Positions 61,505-64,000 of a stretch of 64,000 bases of DNA are shown here, in pieces. Origin of the DNA: Planomicrobium sp. CPCC 101110 (GTDB taxonomy: Bacteria; Bacillota; Bacilli; Bacillales_A; Planococcaceae). The stretch lies in the NCBI RefSeq assembly GCF_007859395.1, contig NZ_VOHD01000006.1:310001-374000 (forward strand), in the 5' to 3' direction. Made by a program: the position numbers and the translations under genes. How positions within the stretch are numbered: position 1 is the first letter of the stretch; the number at the start of each line of letters is the position of its first letter. The notes beneath the pieces are model-generated. The model was not told the DNA's origin. It saw nothing but the letters and a program-made list of their open reading frames with translations, and searched no databases.

Positions 61505-62140
61505 CTATTTCGGCCTTTCGAGGTTATTTGGCGACTTGTTCAAGTTTATTATTATGCTGTCCAATGCTCTCCCTACAGGGGGCATGAAGAAATTCAGTAT
61601 CAATCCCCCTAAACAGACGGTTAGTACAGTTCCAACACCAATAGGGCCATTTAGCACCATGGCTAAAATCAAGAATAGGAGATAAATGGCCGTTCTTGAA
61701 AAGAATAAATTGGTTCCGGTCAATTCCTTCAGGATCAAAGTCAGACGGTCCACTGGAATTGGAGCGAAATTTGTGTGCAGATACGTTGCTGTTCCAAATC
61801 CTATAGCGATCAAGCCCACCGAAAAGCAAACGGCTTTGCTTGGCCATAAGGCTGGATCAATCAAATTGCCCAAAAGGAAAAGCCATAAATCAATACCGAT
61901 GCCAGTGATAACAGCTGTCACCAATCCCAGCACTTCCGGTTTTTTTCTTATTAAAATTGAATTGCAGCCGATCATTATACCAGCCAGTATAATTTCCCAG
62001 GTTCCCACGGTAAGCCCTACGCTTCTTGATAGCCCTACCAGCACGGCATCAAAAGGCGACGTTCCAAGATTGGATTGGATTGTGAGCGCAATTCCAAGGG
62101 TCAACAGCAAGATTCCGATAATATAGAAAGCATATTTCAT
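61505..62140 (-). CDS. YczE/YyaS/YitT family membrane protein
   Basis: A 211-residue protein with about five membrane helices of the YczE type. YIIGILLLTLGIALTIQSNLGTSPFDAV at the N terminus carries the family SNLGxSPxD pattern. PEVLGLVTAVITGIGIDLWL lies in the middle and FAPIPVDRLTLILKE later. The transport role is unproved; Bacillus YczE is linked to surfactin production and competence only genetically. AGAGGGGGG precedes ATG 62140. It diverges from a MarR gene that may control it. Confidence 0.83.
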   Translation of the reverse strand: MKYAFYIIGILLLTLGIALTIQSNLGTSPFDAVLVGLSRSVGLTVGTWEIILAGIMIGCNSILIRKKPEVLGLVTAVITGIGIDLWLFLLGNLIDPALWPSKAVCFSVGLIAIGFGTATYLHTNFAPIPVDRLTLILKELTGTNLFFSRTAIYLLFLILAMVLNGPIGVGTVLTVCLGGLILNFFMPPVGRALDSIIINLNKSPNNLERPK

Positions 62141-62299
62141 ATCGTTCCCCCCCTCTCAACTCTTCTTAGCAGCTTTTTTTATCATGAGAATATGCGGGAT
62201 TCCATCTTCCATAAAAGGTTCAAAGGAAGTCCGGTAACCTGGTTTTGATTCTTGTTGCGTTCCTATTTTTCAGTCCTATTAGTCGATAGGTTTTTTTAA

Positions 62300-62319
62300 T
62301 TTGTTGCAAATGCAACAAA
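62300..62319. promoter_or_regulatory. Likely MarR operator
   Basis: Perfect 9-bp inverted repeat TTTGTTGCA-AA-TGCAACAAA between the YczE gene and the MarR gene. A further half-site TTTGCAAC lies at about 62355-62362. Confidence 0.65.
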
Positions 62320-62388
62320 CAAAGTTTATATTGAATATAGACTTTTATTATTGTATTTGCAACTAAATTTTCTATTAAGGAGACTGCT

Positions 62389-63385
<997 letters not shown>

Positions 63386-63408
63386 TTTTCAATGAAAGGC
63401 GGCTTGTC

Positions 63409-63638
63409 ATGTATACACCAGAATATTTTAAAGTCACTGATTTTGAAGATTGGAGAAAGAAATCAAGGGGATTGTCGGATTCAAGTTTAAGGTTGGAGAA
63501 ATTCAGGCTGCCTTCAAACTAAGCCAAAACAGAAATGAAATGGATTATGCGAACATCATAGAGGAATTGCACAATGAGGAAAATCCTGATTCGAAACAAA
63601 TCGCCGAAGTGACGGAAAAGAGACTGAAAGATTTCTAA
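63409..63638 (+). pseudogene. paiB: paiB remnant with a large internal deletion and frame change
   Basis: The first codons from ATG 63409 read MYTPEYFKVTDFEDW, the start of a PaiB (FMN-binding regulator) protein. Around 63450 this jumps to the PaiB C terminus in another frame: EIKGIVGFKFKVGEIQAAF and KLSQNRNEMDYANIIEEL, to stop 63638. Intact PaiB is about 200 residues, so roughly 130 central residues, including the flavin-binding core, are missing. It sits 23 nt after paiA, where paiB normally lies. It is a deletion pseudogene. Confidence 0.85.
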
Positions 63639-63655
63639 CAATCGTTCCTGAATCT

Positions 63656-63696
63656 AAAAAGCTGTGAACTGTATTTTTTCAGCTCACAGCTTTTTT
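63656..63696. terminator. Bidirectional terminator
   Basis: Stem AAAAAGCTGTGA.CTG / CAG.TCACAGCTTTTT around TATTTTTT, between the paiB remnant and the converging dehydratase gene. Confidence 0.8.
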
Positions 63697-63726
63697 ATTT
63701 TGAAAAATAACTTGAAAAGCATCCCT

Positions 63727-64000
63727 TTAATACTTGGATAAAATACGGGTCAATAACTCCCCGTCGATGTTGCCGCCGGAAAATACGAGCGCAATGTTTT
63801 TTCCGCCGATTCGCTCCTGGTAATCCATAACGGCTGCGACGGTGGTGCTGCTTGCGGCTTCCACGATGTATTTTTCTTCTTTTGCCAAGAAACTCAGGGC
63901 TTTTGCAATGGATTCTTCTGATACGGCGATAAAATCATCGACACAATCTTTTGCCATCTCGTAACTTAGTTTCCCAATTCCGCCAACGAGCGCATCACAT
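63727..64000 (-). CDS. Threonine/serine dehydratase-like PLP enzyme (N-terminal part outside the window)
   Basis: The C-terminal 90 residues of a fold-type II PLP enzyme. The frame is open to the window edge (CDALVGGIGKLSYEMAKDC), so the ATG at 63957 is internal. VDDFIAVSEESIAKAL, then EKYIVEAASSTTVAAVM and NIALVFSGGNIDGELLTRIL match the end of threonine ammonia-lyase/serine dehydratase proteins (E-A/P-S/A-G.. and SGGN). It deaminates threonine or serine to the 2-oxo acid. There is no room for a C-terminal ACT domain, so it is the catabolic (TdcB-like) or short IlvA form. Confidence 0.82.
   Translation of the reverse strand, partial: CDALVGGIGKLSYEMAKDCVDDFIAVSEESIAKALSFLAKEEKYIVEAASSTTVAAVMDYQERIGGKNIALVFSGGNIDGELLTRILSKY

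Overview
The window looks like a chromosomal segment of a mid-GC aerobic member of the Firmicutes, most likely Planococcus or a close relative in the Planococcaceae. This rests on strong AGGAGG-type ribosome sites, a C30 carotenoid cluster of the staphyloxanthin kind (crtP-crtN-crtQ), a class III fructose-bisphosphatase, paired MpsC-like genes and a PaiA protein of the Bacillus type. There are no rRNA or tRNA genes, insertion sequences, prophage genes or CRISPR arrays. It reads as core and niche-adaptation genome, with a looser stretch (about 32-41 kb) of small unrecognised genes.

Layout. 0-10 kb: the 3' end of an MFS exporter, an SRPBCC protein, two tandem MpsC-type genes, an OsmC protein, a galactitol-type PTS operon (IIA-IIC-IIB) with no catabolic enzyme beside it, UppP diverging from a DedA protein, and an XRE/DUF1232 regulator diverging from an LCP cell-wall ligase. 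10-20 kb: small proteins, an aldo/keto reductase, a methyltransferase, a lipoprotein, a YdcZ-Crp-YdcZ transporter/regulator operon, fbp, and an Rrf2-controlled flavin disulfide reductase. 20-31 kb: an ECF sigma/anti-sigma pair, a probable sigma-B-dependent YflT/YsnF stress protein, KptA RNA 2'-phosphotransferase, a TauE/SafE exporter, a possible small RNA, a UgtP-like glycosyltransferase with a polysaccharide deacetylase, and a PAS-STAS protein. 31-41 kb: a selenoprotein operon followed by mostly unrecognised small genes and a dihydroorotate-dehydrogenase-like domain fused to a membrane domain. 41-50 kb: carotenoid genes, an alpha/beta hydrolase, a DHFR-like reductase, and an adhA/adhR aldehyde-response pair with a textbook MerR promoter. 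50-56 kb: a complete sucrose utilisation regulon (LacI regulator, EIIBCA, sucrose-6-phosphate hydrolase, fructokinase) with phased palindromic operators. 56-64 kb: an MBL hydrolase diverging from an Lrp regulator, a PAS-GGDEF-EAL protein, EamA and YczE transporters, a MarR-paiA operon with a wrecked paiB, and the 3' end of a threonine-dehydratase-like gene.

The most unusual element is at 30957-32040. A GrdB/PrdB-like reductase is interrupted by an in-frame TGA at codon 166 in a U-P-I-C context. A perfect 6-bp hairpin has its apical loop starting 27 nt after the TGA, where a bacterial SECIS element should be, and the gene overlaps a small unrecognised partner gene. I read it as a selenocysteine-encoding gene in an aerobic Firmicute. 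Other notable items are four small protein genes of 48-58 codons, regulator binding sites that fit their adjacent regulators, and several decayed gene fragments.
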